The translations under genes were made by a program, and so were the position numbers. Under the pieces are notes generated by a model. That model worked only from the letters and a program-made list of their open reading frames with translations. It made no database searches and had not been told where the DNA came from. Below are positions 35,501-45,968 of a DNA stretch of 64,000 bases, one piece after another; position 1 is the stretch's first letter; each line of letters opens with the position of its first letter. This stretch comes from Membranipora membranacea. Lineage: Eukaryota; Bryozoa; Gymnolaemata; Cheilostomatida; Membraniporidae. The DNA is taken from the NCBI GenBank assembly GCA_914767715.1, contig OU612070.1, forward strand, positions 15,393,501-15,457,500, written 5' to 3'.

Positions 35501-36123
35501 TCCACTAGATTATGACAGTTCTCTCAAGTTGTATCATCACACATTCCTACTACAGACGGCCGGTGTGTGCATATGAAAACATGCTGTTGAGTTGAAAGAT
35601 CCGGCATCGCTTGCGCAAATATAAATAAGATATGATTAAATATGTATGTCATTATATCCTCAGTGATCTACACATATCGCTTACGGTTTATTGATCCATC
35701 CGATGACGTTACAGACGTTCCTGTATGTGTGCCATCTGAGGTCGGTGAGGGAGTAGACCTACTGCTCATTCCAGAAACAGACTCAAAACTGGCACTAGTC
35801 CTTCTACTACCAGTTTGTTTGCCTGCATGAACTGTATTTTGTCCAACCATATCCACAGAGACTGGGGCAACATGGAAGCGCATAACATGGTTGTCATAGT
35901 CTTTCCCACAAACACCTTCCAATGGGAGGTTTTTACAAAGTGAATTTGGTCCATATGTGCAGATATATGACCCTCCTTCTCTCCTGCAGTGAACCATCTT
36001 CATGTGTGAAGCAAAGTCCTTTGGGGATTTGAACTTCTCATCTTTACAAATCCTACAGCATCGCCAAGGGACAGATGAATGTGCATCAGTCTTAGATGTA
36101 TGTCCACCATACTCTCCTATCAT
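23514..36123 (-). CDS. VPS54: Vacuolar protein sorting-associated protein 54, GARP subunit (22 coding exons, 1012 aa)
   Basis: VPS54 is a subunit of GARP (with VPS51, VPS52, VPS53), which tethers endosome-derived vesicles at the trans-Golgi. Exons: 36123-35685, 35203-35148, 34751-34584, 34420-34330, 33775-33627, 33306-33157, 32838-32746, 32188-32046, 31041-30915, 30554-30447, 29942-29793, 29247-29147, 28908-28882, 28337-28199, 27884-27697, 27301-27116, 26425-26320, 25853-25766, 25432-25230, 24732-24625, 24233-24139, 23637-23514. The sum is 3039 nt, in frame, ending TGA. Diagnostic segments: SRWTVYHAKV, NDPRPGRRQPDFFTKTWG (about 160-185), LSHYLDIIEVQIARQ, RHLGSQLAELEKAI, FINKFHEERKNKL, LDNERWRPADIP, SQLVLGAGALQLVGLKTIS, and C-terminal GLVNADIAYF. 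Length is close to human (977 aa). The first 146 residues carry an extra Cys/His-rich module (C-x2-C, H-x4-H, then further Cys and H-x5-H). The 27 bp exon at 28882-28908 is symmetric and could be skipped without a frame change. Confidence 0.97.
23925..24060. mobile_element. Solo arm of foldback element family E
   Basis: GAGAAGGGGGGACAATT through TTTTTACCCAGAAGTGCT, GCTGCCAGACT and TAGTCTTTAAA matches the right arm of the element at 59488-60393. It lacks the A/T-rich segment and the other arm. It lies in the last VPS54 intron. Confidence 0.8.
24906..24925. repeat. Poly-G tract
   Basis: A run of about 13 G in a VPS54 intron. Similar G or C runs occur near 6577, 18402, 50351, 61654, 63275 and 63415. 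Confidence 0.95.
25080..25130. repeat. (GAACTA)n microsatellite
   Basis: About eight perfect tandem copies of the hexamer GAACTA in a VPS54 intron. Confidence 0.97.
26025..26290 (+). mobile_element. tRNA-derived SINE-like element, type 2
   Basis: The head has box A-like TGTGGTGTAGTGGTCTAAG and box B-like GGTTTCGAATCTC, followed by an unrelated body (AATTTGGAGTTGCTTTCTC, GACTGCTGGTTGG). It lies in a VPS54 intron, with a tail reaching close to the exon at 26320. The body differs from the type 1 SINE. Confidence 0.6.
28007..28071. mobile_element. Hairpin with 21-bp arms
   Basis: ATGATAACTGAGTAATAAGA at the left is inverted in TCTTGTTACTCAGTTATCAT at the right (20 of 21 pair), around an AT-only loop. 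It is probably a small MITE in a VPS54 intron; only one copy was seen. Confidence 0.7.
29596..29750 (+). mobile_element. Dispersed repeat family F, copy 2
   Basis: GCTCACTCATTGATGGAACTA through GATAGTTTACTTTCAAAAG to CATCGCTCATTCTA matches the reverse complement of 42435-42600 and, less well, 6400-6560. Confidence 0.65.
31903..32026. mobile_element. MITE family B copy (well preserved arms)
   Basis: TAGATCGAGTTTAATTCATT and GTCTGCATT at the left are matched by AATGCAGGCACATGG and ATTAAACTGGGTCTAGA inverted at the right. It lies in a VPS54 intron just before the exon at 32046. Confidence 0.8.
32277..32398. mobile_element. 122-bp hairpin element with 45-bp perfect arms
   Basis: Arms 32277-32321 and 32354-32398 are exact reverse complements over 45 bp (AGGGAAGGTAACTCTCATTC inward to TCACAGTGAAC) around a 32 bp loop. 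An RNA from either strand would form a long perfect stem. The lack of arm divergence argues for a young insertion. It lies in the VPS54 intron between 32188 and 32746. Confidence 0.9.
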
Positions 36124-36460
36124 TCTCAAAACAAGTCTGCAGGCAGGTAAATACTGCTACAGACTCAAGTTTTTTCTAAACTGGATAGGAATAATATCTT
36201 TCCAAAAATGTTTGATACTGGCCGGAAGTGACAGTAATAGTCTCAAAAAGACATGTTTAACTAATTTCAATTTTCATCTTGGTTTGATAAGTTATCTTTC
36301 TGTCAGTTATATTTTTTATGTCCTATTCATACTATTGTAGCCCTGAGAAGACATCACTATTTTTAGTGAACCCCTCTTGAGACCTTAGCACAATTTCAAA
36401 ATAAAGTATTTGTAGTTTTTTTGAGACTAGGTACAGTCCCACTCACTTTTCCAGGCAATT
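36124..36460. promoter_or_regulatory. Head-to-head VPS54/WDR20 intergenic, probable bidirectional promoter
   Basis: Only 337 bp separate the VPS54 ATG (minus) from the WDR20 ATG (plus). Both start codons lie just after acceptor-like AG sites (CCTGCAG on the minus strand near 36137; TTTTCCAG at 36447-36454 on the plus strand), so short untranslated exons could overlap. No clear TATA box was seen. The shared promoter is inferred from spacing. Confidence 0.6.
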
Positions 36461-39400
36461 ATGGCCACAGATTCTGGTGGAAGACTTGATGAAGTCAAAA
36501 CACAGTTTGCTGCAAGAGAAGGACTTTATAAACTCTCATCCCTGTCAGAATACTCAAGACCCAACAGAACAAACTATGCTGATGGTGGGAACTCTCCTGT
36601 AGCTGTGTCTTTCACAGAGTTATGGGAGGGGTCTGACATGCCGGATAAAATTTGCTTCAACATTGGCAAGGAAATCTATGTGTACCCCTTTAAAGGTCTG
36701 CGGAAAGTGAGTATGGAATCTTTATATGTATTCAAAGATAATGTACACAAGTTGATGGTTGGTTTATGCACAATAGTAGGCCTAGTTCACAAATCCTAAG
36801 CCAACTACTTAACTTATTATTCCTATTCTATCTATTATTGTCAAGTTGTAACTTGTTCTTTTGTTTACTCTAACTGACACCAAGTAGTAACAGTAACTCT
36901 TTGTTCATTCAATCATCACAAATTCATGAATTTCATACTGAAATAATATCCCCTGTCTATGCCTACCAATATAATGATCATATCGACCATTGTAGAGGAG
37001 GAGTAACCTGTCTTTGGTTTGTTTATCTAGGCTACTCGTACACAACAATTAGTAAGACTTAGTCACAAAAGCCATAAACAACTAACTGCCACTGGCAGCT
37101 ATGATTTTGTCTTATATCAAACTTATATTTGCTCTTTTGTCAGGCTGCAGATTTAACATTGCCCACAGATAAACGAGTGTACAAAGGAACATTTCCTACA
37201 TGCCACGCATTTAGTGAACTACCAGATCCTGGCATTGACGACCCACTGCTGCTATTAGTTGGATTTAGTGCAGGTCAAATACAACTTATCGATCCTATTA
37301 ATCACCAAACTAGTCTTCTCTTCAATCAAGAGGTAAGCGTTGATCCCAACGTGTGTACTGTCTAACATTTGATGGATTCGATTGGGCTTAGGCTACGCAC
37401 TATAATGTCTATTGTACTGTTGCAACCTCACAAGAGATTGTGAGAAGGATTGGCCTAAGCTTGTTGAATACAGGTCACACTACAGTAGGCCTATGCCACC
37501 TCAGTAATGAGTTTGGTTGGTGGGTGCAAATCAGTATGTAAAAACTTAATCTGGGTTTGGTTGTTCTCCACTATACAGCCACACCCACATAATGAAATTC
37601 TGATTAAAACAAAAATATGTCTCCGCCAAAGATAAAATTGAATTTTAAAAGCAGATGATCCCTCTAACAGCGTAACATTGCTTTTGTATAGCAGTCATAT
37701 GACAAACATCAGAAGAAGTTTCACTTCATACCGCGGTCATTTATCACATATTTATAAAATCTCAGTAAGGATTCCTTGATGATAGATTCCAACGATAAGA
37801 TATACAACCTAAGAGGAAAGGAACACTAAAACCATAATGATGCTGGCTTTAATGTGCAGCGATCAATTCTAGCTATGAGATGTGACCGATAGCCTATCTG
37901 TCGCATACTAATAATATTCTAGACACTAAATTTTTGGTCAATACTATCAAACCATAGGGCTCACAACTATATGAGTATGTTGTCCTATTGCCAATAGAAG
38001 AGCAACTTTTACTTTTTAAATATGCAATCATACGCTATATTGTTACACTTCTTTTTCCATTTTTTTCAAGATAGTCTGAACAATTGGTTTTGTAGAATTG
38101 TGATTCATACATATCTACTTGGTGATCGAGAGCAAGTACATTGCTTAAGCTCCTTGCGTAAAAAATCATGAAATAGTAATAGGTCCTAACAAAAGTACCA
38201 TTATTTTTGTCTTTTACAGAGAGTGATAGACAAAACCCGGGTGACTTGCGTGAAATGGGTGCCTGGTGTCAAGGGACAGTTTATAGTCTCCTACGCCAGT
38301 GGGTCTATGTATATATACAATCATGAATTACAATGTCCTACAATACCTCCAACTTATCAAGTATTCAAACAGGTAAGTGACGTTTAGCCTTCGCATTCGA
38401 TGTAGCATGTGATCAGGGAAGGGTGGGATATACCCCACCCCACCCTTGCGGAAGTGACGGGTTATGATTTCTAAGTCGTCTCCTCATGTAACTAAATAGT
38501 CCTGGTTTGGTCCTCACTAAAAATTAGCCTCACTTTACCAGGTTTAGGTTGGTTCTTCCAGAAGATCTTCAACCCACCACTTGTCTCAGTCCTTCATGAC
38601 TTCAGAGCCCTATGCTTGTGATGCAGTTCGGTTACATGAATGGTGTAGGCCTAGTGAGAGTGTTTATTGATGCTTTCCTCATTTCCTAGTGAAAATAGCG
38701 CTTTAGCTCTTATGAAAACAGTGAAATGATCCGGTTAGGATGAGCCCAGTTGTTTTTTTGTTTGAGTCAAGTAGTGTAACAACATGAATGAAATGTTGGC
38801 ACAGGGTCTCGTATGTGTTGCAATTGTTTTTTCCCTATCGCTCTTCATTTTCACTTCATTTTCACATCATCCATTCACATCCGAGTCACTTAGGCCTATC
38901 GGTCTGGATGAGTAATAAAATAATACTATAATTAACCCATCATTTTTGATAAAGATAGCTTGTCTTAACACAGGTTGAAAAGTTGGACTGCCCAAGGCTA
39001 TAGTGAATGTTATTATGCACTGATGCAGACTGATAAAAAATGTAGAGTGCTTTGTCAGATACACTGACTTATCCATGTGTTATAATAGCAGATAATTTCA
39101 GCGTCTGAACTAACATCAACAATTACTCATTACTGGCCCGGTTTTTCCTGCTCCACTGTCATTTTTCATTCTCAGCTGTCATTATTTCCTTTGCAACTGT
39201 CATATTTTCATCTCATACTGTCAGTTTTTTCTCAACTGTCGGTTTTGGTAGCACTATTGTGTTACCTGGCCGGCCAGGTGAATCAGCACTGTCAATCACA
39301 GTGCAATAAATTACCTGGTAATGTCGACAAAGAGACTACATCAATCACACATTGACAAACTAGGGCTCAATTATTGTGTCGTCTGATAGTCGCTAATGAT

Positions 39401-42121
39401 TCTGCATAATTATTAGGTCAGAGACAGTTAACCCAATCTTGTTTACTCTGTCTCTGAGAGCAGTTAAGATAGTGGCTTGAATTCTATGGGTCCCTTAGAC
39501 CTGAACCCAGGTTGATTTCAGTTACCTTGGCCAGCCCCTTCTCAAAGACAAGACATAGTGGTTATATTTTCTCAACCGTTTAAAATATCTAGGGATTTTG
39601 AATAGATGATGTAGTTAGTTGTTGGACCATTTTATTCTCCATTTCTCCAGTTTGAGACCGGCAACCCTATCATTATCAGGAAACGGTCATCAAAATTTAA
39701 TCGTGCTCAGTGTTATGTCTGGTGGCAGAATCATTTCTGTCGTTTTGTAAGGTGCAAATTGATTTAAGGCCTTTTCCTCACTAGTAACATCAAATTAATT
39801 GGCCTGGCCTTGGCTATACTTCGAATAGCTTAGACTACAGTCTTACAGCTTATTGAACTTATGAATACGATTGCAAGTTGTGAATCTGAATGTGATCTGC
39901 CTAATTTTGTCATGTTTTGATATTTTACAGGGGGAGCATCATGTGATATTTACCTCGAAGGCCAAGTCTTCTCGCAACCCAATGTTTAAATGGATCATCG
40001 GCGATGGTGCAATATATCAGTTCAAGTTTTCTCCGTGCAAACAGTATTTAGCGGTCGTGTCCCAGGACGGATTCCTCAGGGTATTTGATTTTAACAGAAT
40101 GGAGTTGGTTGGATATATGAAAAGCTACTTCGGTGGTCTACACTGCGTCAGGTAAGTTCTAGACCAAGTTTGGTCCATCTGCCTACATTTGATGTTGCTT
40201 CCCATCCACTGCTAGCGGCCTGGCCTGTGGAAGGTAGCAACTGGAATGCAGGCATACGGGTTAAACTTGATCTAGGTATGTAAATAAAGGAGGAGGGGGG
40301 AGAAGAGATAATTCCTTCCATTAAGTTGTCGAGCTACCCCTCACTCAACAACGGCTTCAATCTGATTTCATATGGATAAATTTTACTCTTCGGGTATAGG
40401 GGATCTAAGTGCCCAAAAATAGAAGTGCTGCTTTGCGCAGTCCCTTTTGCTTTGTGAGAGTTGTCAATTTTTCCAATTCACTCACAATAATGCAGATTTA
40501 TTTCTGTAGTTGTGTAAGCCCATTGTGTAGGATGAGCCGATTTATCATTGTTAGGCCATGTGTGAGTGAGATCTTTATCGGGACATGATCCAGTTTCTAT
40601 TTCATTTTGTGGATTGAAATATTTTAAGTTCAGTCTACAATGGTGGAGCAGTAAAAATAGCATCCTTTTTTTAACATGCAAACAATGTAAGGATGCCTTC
40701 TGAATTTGAGAGATTTTTAACTCTTAGGGGAAGGCGGGGCACGTTGAGCCATGGGGCACGTTGATCCACCCCACTTTTTTCAAATACCATTTTATGTTTT
40801 GAGTTTTCCCCACCATCAGAGGTCATGTGACCAAGGGCACCCTTTTTGAGCAGACAAAAATAAAGAAAGCTACTAAGGGAAGATAATTATTTAGTTTTTC
40901 ATCGTTTTTATCGTAAAAAGTAAATAATACGCTAATCGACGGAAATTTCATCTATTCTCAACAGGGCGTGACTGAGAATTTGCAACTTTTATTATGTGAT
41001 AACATCATATTTAGTCTCAATTTCACATAATCTAAATTTATCTCTGATGGAGAGATTTTGTTAAACTTGAGTTGAAAGTGAAAAACAGGCTGTTGGGGCA
41101 CGTTGAGCCATGCCCGATGGGGCACGTTGAGCCATGCCCTGCAGTATGTGAATGTTATATGATGAAAGTGTATATGAAGCATATGTACACAAAAACAGAA
41201 ACATTGTAATTGATGTTTCTTTGATGAAGTTAGCAATACTCTGAGTTCACTTTTCCCTTCACTTATCATCAAGTTTGCCGTGTGCAAGTTTTCCTCTACC
41301 GAAAATGTTTCGGAGATTTATTTTGTGTTGCGAATTATATTTTATAGTTCAATTGAATGAAAAACTGCGCTGTTGCAATGAATTAGGTTGCTTTTCTTTA
41401 TTTCATATGGTTGCAATGAATTAAAAAGTTGTGACCAGCAAAGAGATGACCATAACAGAGTGGCTCAACGTACCCCATACAAAATGCGGACCCGGCTCAA
41501 CGTGCCCCGTGCTTGGGGCACGTTGAGCCGCTTTCCAATTTTTTTTGAAACAGCAATATTTCCTTTTCTTGCTGCAGTAGGTTTCTGACCTCACTCATGT
41601 TGATGGAAGACATGAAGACTTATTTCAGTGCCAAAATTTGTTAATCTGGCGCAATTCAACTGCATGTTACAATCAAATATGTAAAAACTGGCTCAACGTA
41701 CCCCGCCTTCCCCTATGCCCATTTGGTAACCCTGCGATATTATATATAGAATTACTCTGTGTGAAAGTGATAAATAACGGAATTTCCCCGACATGCAGCA
41801 AACTAGCACTAACTGTTTGCATATCTTTGCCCCGATATGGCCTTGAACGGCAATGAAGTGGATAATGTACATATTATTATATATATGTATATACATATTA
41901 TTATATATTTATATGTTTGCAGCTGGTCACCCGATGGTAAATACATAGCTGCCGGTGGTGAGGATGATTTAATCACCGTATATTCATTCCATGAGAATCG
42001 GGTGATATGTAGGGGTAGGGGTCATAGGTCGTGGGTGACAGCGATATCATTCGATCCTTACACTACTCTGGCACACCACGGGGACACAGACTATCCGAGT
42101 GATGACGAGTCACTAGGTGAG

Positions 42122-42217
<96 letters not shown>

Positions 42218-44573
42218 TTCATTACATAGCACAGACAAGAATACAAGGATATATGTTGCAAAATTCGGTGTAAAAACTGGCCTTAAACGAAGACATGAAC
42301 AAAGATGGAGAAAAGTCAGGACTCTGTAGGATTGTTTAAAACGAATATCACTTAAAGTATATAGGCCTTAAAGGTGGCGTAAAAACTATCTCTCTCCATG
42401 CAGTCACTGAGATATTACTCGTTCAAGCGGGCTGAAAGACTAGAATGAGCAATGCGTTTTATTAAAGCAAATTATCACTATCGCATAACTCAAAATTATC
42501 GCTCATTTAGTCTTACACCTAGGCAAATTGGTTCCTAACATTCACTCGGACAAAATGAATATAGTTCCCTCAATGAGTGAGCAAAACTCTAGCAGTGCTA
42601 AGATAGGTTTTACACGCTGCAGATAGTTTTTTTCATTCAGCTCACCGTGTCCAATATCGAGTTCACAAAACATTTATTATGTTATCATTGAGTAAGGATA
42701 GATTTTGCTCTGTGATAATGTCATATGCAGGATGATCTGTGAGTATGATATAGATTGCAGTAGGTAGACTGGCACAAAAATAAGCCTGAGCAAAATGTGG
42801 CAATGATTTGACTTCACTAGGGAGGTTGCAAAATCTGTCCGGGACCAAGAAAAAAAAAATGAGATACAACAACTTCTCAGTCCCGGAAAACCATTGCCAT
42901 TGGTACGACAACTTCATGTGTCCGGGCAGGCGGCACTTAACATTTCATTATAACAGAAAGTTTGTCCCTGATTATAAGAGGGTGTATGGTATCTATTGTT
43001 GTGAGGGTGTAACTTTGAATCCCATCAATATCAAGACTGATCAACAACACGAAACTTTCACATGAGAAGAATTTCATGTATTGGGGAGAAGAGGCTTAAG
43101 ATTTCGCAACCTGTATTGCTTATGTAAGATTTTGCAACCTGTACTGTTTATTAAGATACTTATATTATTCAAATACATATATAACAGTATTTGTTATGAA
43201 ATGATTTTTACTAATGGTTGTTTTTAGCATGAAAATGTGGAGCCAACATGACGAAATCGGTCAGTCTATCAATTGGACAGGATTAGTCTACCTTCTAGTA
43301 ATGATATAGCTTACAAACTGTGAAACTTGTATGGTATTTTTTTAGGGGTCCGGTTTTTCCAATGTAGATCTTTAAGCCTGTCACGTTTTTGCTCTCTCTT
43401 TGCAGGACGCACTCCAATGACTAGTAAGAATTCTTTACGGGAATCTACTCGCAGTAGTACATCCAGTCGTTATAGTGTAAGACTTGACGTGGACGGCAGC
43501 GCAATACCACTAACTACATATAGAATAGGCAGCGTATCACAAGATACCAACCTGTGTCTATGGGATATAACCAGCGATGTGCTTAATAGCCATCTCAATA
43601 GAAATCGAACTAACAGCTATATAGCTCGAAACTCTTTGCTAGAAATATCTACAACTTCTAGCGGGAACGCTGGTGGTGGTGGTGGTGGTGGTGCAAACAA
43701 CACTTCAAACGTGACCCAGTCATCTAGCCTTAGTAGTACAAAGAGTAACACTGTGCATCCGGGGAGCGTCAGCACCCCCAACCTGCCCAATGCCTCCCTT
43801 CCATCTCCACAGCCTTCTATGGGCAACGGAACTAAGTCTAAACGGAACTTCACATTAGGTTATAAAGACAAAAGCTCACTGAGATCAACATCAGCGGCTG
43901 CTCAAATAATGAAGAACAACCTTGACCAGCGTAGAGTGCTCGGTACTCAGTGGTGTCCGCGGCTACACGAGGTGCCCTTGTTAGAACCTCTCACCTGTAA
44001 GAAACTCTCTCACCATATGCTGACTTCTATACACTTTTATAAGGATTTTCTAGTAATATCTGGACAAGATGGAGTTGTTTCATCTTACGCACGACCGCAT
44101 AGGCAGGTAAGCTACATGTTTGAAAGCTGGTTTGATGTTGGCGTGATCGGTTTTGTCAATTAAACCATAATAAGCCGATTGATGCTACAAAATTTAAAAA
44201 GATCGATGTTTCACTGTCAAGTCCTGTTGTATGGAAGTTACTTGACTAACAGCCTCAGATTTTGATGCAAAAAAACCTTTTAGCAATGAATGTACATCAT
44301 AAAATGGAGTTGTCTAACTATGGACATTTGTGTTCCAAGAGGAACCAACTTCAAATATCAATTTTTCTCTGTCTTACTTTTGGTGAAAATGTTTTTAAAC
44401 TTGATTTCTAGCTGATTGGGAATTCATCTACGGCTGAGCATACAGAGAACCACGCCACGTCGTACAACTATGGTTCATCCTCTGGAGATCAGCGTTCGCG
44501 CCCTCACGCTCAAAATCACATGAATGGTCACGACAGTGTTGACAAGGCAAGACATTTCAACTCAGTGCACTGA
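36461..44573 (+). CDS. WDR20: WD repeat-containing protein 20 (7 coding exons, 621 aa)
   Basis: WDR20 is a WD40 protein that binds and stimulates the deubiquitinases USP12 and USP46 together with WDR48/UAF1. Exons: 36461-36706, 37144-37332, 38220-38372, 39931-40151, 41923-42116, 43406-44106, 44412-44573; 1866 nt, in frame to TGA. Family hallmarks: KTQF-x3-EGLYKL-x3-SEYSRPNR near the N terminus, [77 protein letters not shown] and [17 protein letters not shown]. The large sixth exon carries a Gly tract (about 43671-43692) and a long Ser/Thr/Asn-rich linker matching the disordered linker of other WDR20 proteins. The C-terminal exon adds about 50 polar residues beyond the end of the human protein (569 aa). 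Human WDR20 also lists WDR20B/DMWD-type relatives; the match here is best to WDR20 itself. Confidence 0.97.
40161..40277. mobile_element. MITE family B copy next to a WDR20 donor
   Basis: CTAGACCAAGTTTGGTCCAT at the left and inverted TTAAACTTGATCTAG at the right, with CTGCCTACATT / AATGCAGGCA inside. It begins 10 bp after the exon ending 40151. Confidence 0.8.
40727..41713. mobile_element. 987-bp TA-flanked element with iterated GGGGCACGTTGAGCC motif
   Basis: The terminal inverted repeats begin GGGGAAGGCGGGGCACGTTG at 40727 and end as the inverse (one mismatch) at 41713, each bordered by TA (40725-40726, 41714-41715). The 15-mer GGGGCACGTTGAGCC or its inverse occurs eight times: 40736, 40753, 41095, 41119 (+), 41462, 41494 (-), 41515 (+), 41690 (-). 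No transposase is encoded. It lies in the WDR20 intron between 40151 and 41923. The TA duplication and termini suggest a Tc1/mariner-like or related cut-and-paste origin; class inferred. Confidence 0.85.
42117..42220. repeat. (GATT)n(TATT)n microsatellite at a WDR20 donor
   Basis: The donor GTGAGTT at 42117 runs straight into about ten GATT units and then about seventeen TTTA units. The repeat thus starts within the first 10 bases of the intron. Confidence 0.97.
42435..42600 (-). mobile_element. Dispersed repeat family F, copy 3 (inverted)
   Basis: On the minus strand it reads TGCTCACTCATTGAGGGAAC ... GATAATTTGCTTTAATAAAA ... CATTGCTCATTCTAG, matching copies at 6400 and 29596. Confidence 0.7.
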
Positions 44574-44907
44574 ATGATAGATTCTACCACTAGTTTTGTG
44601 CAGTAAATGGTTTCTCTTCATTCCAATGACCAGCAGGTACGTTAATATCACAATACAGCCTAGCTCCACTGTATGTAGGGCTTGTTGAGGCCAGGGATAA
44701 CAATTCTCTTGAAGATCTTCTTTTCTTTTTTAATATTTACTCCTCTGTGATCAAATTAAGTTGGATGTTTAATAAGATTTCCTAGCGTTGTCCTGTTATC
44801 AATTATTTTCATAGTTTTATTAAGTTTCTACCAGAATTACTCATGAATGTTAGAGTCCATGGCGCTATGTTGCTGCTGTACACAGTGCTTGATGTAGCAG
44901 TTTTACT

Positions 44908-45117
44908 CACACTGACATCGATATTACACTATAAGCATGTGTATATCTGATTGTTAGAGTCAATTTAGTTTGTGTACCTCATTTGTACCCACCCCTCATT
45001 CTAGAAATTGACCTCGGGTCGTCACACCAAATTCCTTCCGAGGGTACTCAAGCTACATGAATTAATTCAAGCCCTATCAGAGATATACATTCAGTAGTAT
45101 ATCGCATGATCAGTGTG
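44908..45117 (+). mobile_element. MITE family A, copy 4
   Basis: It runs from CACACTGACATCG to ATGATCAGTGTG with the full family body. The flanks AGTTTTACT and AGTTTGCAT are similar but not identical, consistent with an aged 9-bp duplication. Confidence 0.88.
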
Positions 45118-45504
45118 AGTTTGCATGGCTGCCTCGATTACTACAATTTTGTGAACCAATGTCAATACAAGACTATCATGTTCGTGCCAAAATTATTCTA
45201 TTTTTGCAACAAACCCACATGAATTACATGAAAAGATTGTAATTAGCAATTTCAGTTATTTTTTTTGTATCCATAGAAGCCTTTTCACAAGAAGGGAAAA
45301 GTGATTGCTATTTATTAAATCCTAGATTTAAAATTACATACCTCACATAATTAGCGGATTTCAGCCCTCTGTTATTTTGGCTATTACAATTTTTTCCTTT
45401 TATCGTAAAGATTTGCACAGCTGCAGAGATGTAGCTGCGGTGTCATTTTACAGCAAGTATGTTATTGAAATAAAAGTATAGAAAGATACCGAATATTTCT
45501 TCAC

Positions 45505-45612
45505 ATATCAGATCACATATCAGATCACATATCATATCAGATTATATCTTATATCATATCACAGATCATGTCTAATATCATTCTCATATCATATCAGATC
45601 ACATATCAGAAT
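45505..45612. repeat. ATCACATATCAG tandem repeat
   Basis: Units of CAGATCACATAT/CATATCATATCAG repeat with small variations for about 105 bp. Confidence 0.85.
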
Positions 45613-45698
45613 ACCTTCACTGTCAGATCTAATTTATACATTTAATTGTATCTTGATCGTCAAATTGAAGAAATCACACAAAAAAACATAATTTTTTT

Positions 45699-45940
45699 CA
45701 TTGACATCGAGTATTATTTGTTGGGTCAGCAATTGAATGGTCACGACTCTGTGGTTCAAGATTTGATGTATGAATGTTCGAAGCCTCCTTTGTTGCTGAT
45801 AGTCAATTTCTTCACATAATATTTGTCATTGACGCCATGTTTTATGTGGTTGGCTGTCAATTGAATGGTCGTGACTCTGTGGCTCGAGAGTTGATGTATG
45901 AATGTTTGATGCCTCTATTGTTGCTGCTAATCAATGCTGA
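45699..45940. repeat. 128-bp imperfect tandem duplication upstream of the EGF-TM gene
   Basis: The two units begin CATTGACATCGAG (45699) and CATTGACGCCATG (45827). They share AATTGAATGGTC, GACTCTGTGG and TTGATGTATGAATG, with scattered substitutions. The second unit ends about 30 bp before the ATG at 45969, so it probably forms part of the promoter or 5' UTR. Confidence 0.88.
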
Positions 45941-45968
45941 AAGCTCATCGTAATGACAGGCTCGCACA

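Larger units (their letters stand above)
44574..45968. other. WDR20 3' region and upstream region of the EGF-TM gene
   Basis: It contains MITE family A copy 4, an AATAAA at 45469-45474 that could serve WDR20, a CATATCAGAT-type tandem run at 45505-45612, and a 128-bp tandem duplication just ahead of the EGF-TM start codon. No exon is visible. Confidence 0.65.

Noticed and set aside
37129-37365. Independent short ORFs inside RPAP1, VPS54 and WDR20
   Set aside because: They are single exons of the assembled genes extended into flanking intron, not separate genes.
39405-39465. Third micro-palindrome candidate (CAGAGACAG ... CTGTCTCTG)
   Set aside because: The arms pair, but no matching 8-bp direct repeats flank them, so it does not support the insertion pattern.
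43617-43853. Minus-strand 78-codon frame with a proline run
   Set aside because: It is the antisense of the Gly-coding tract and linker in the sixth WDR20 exon.
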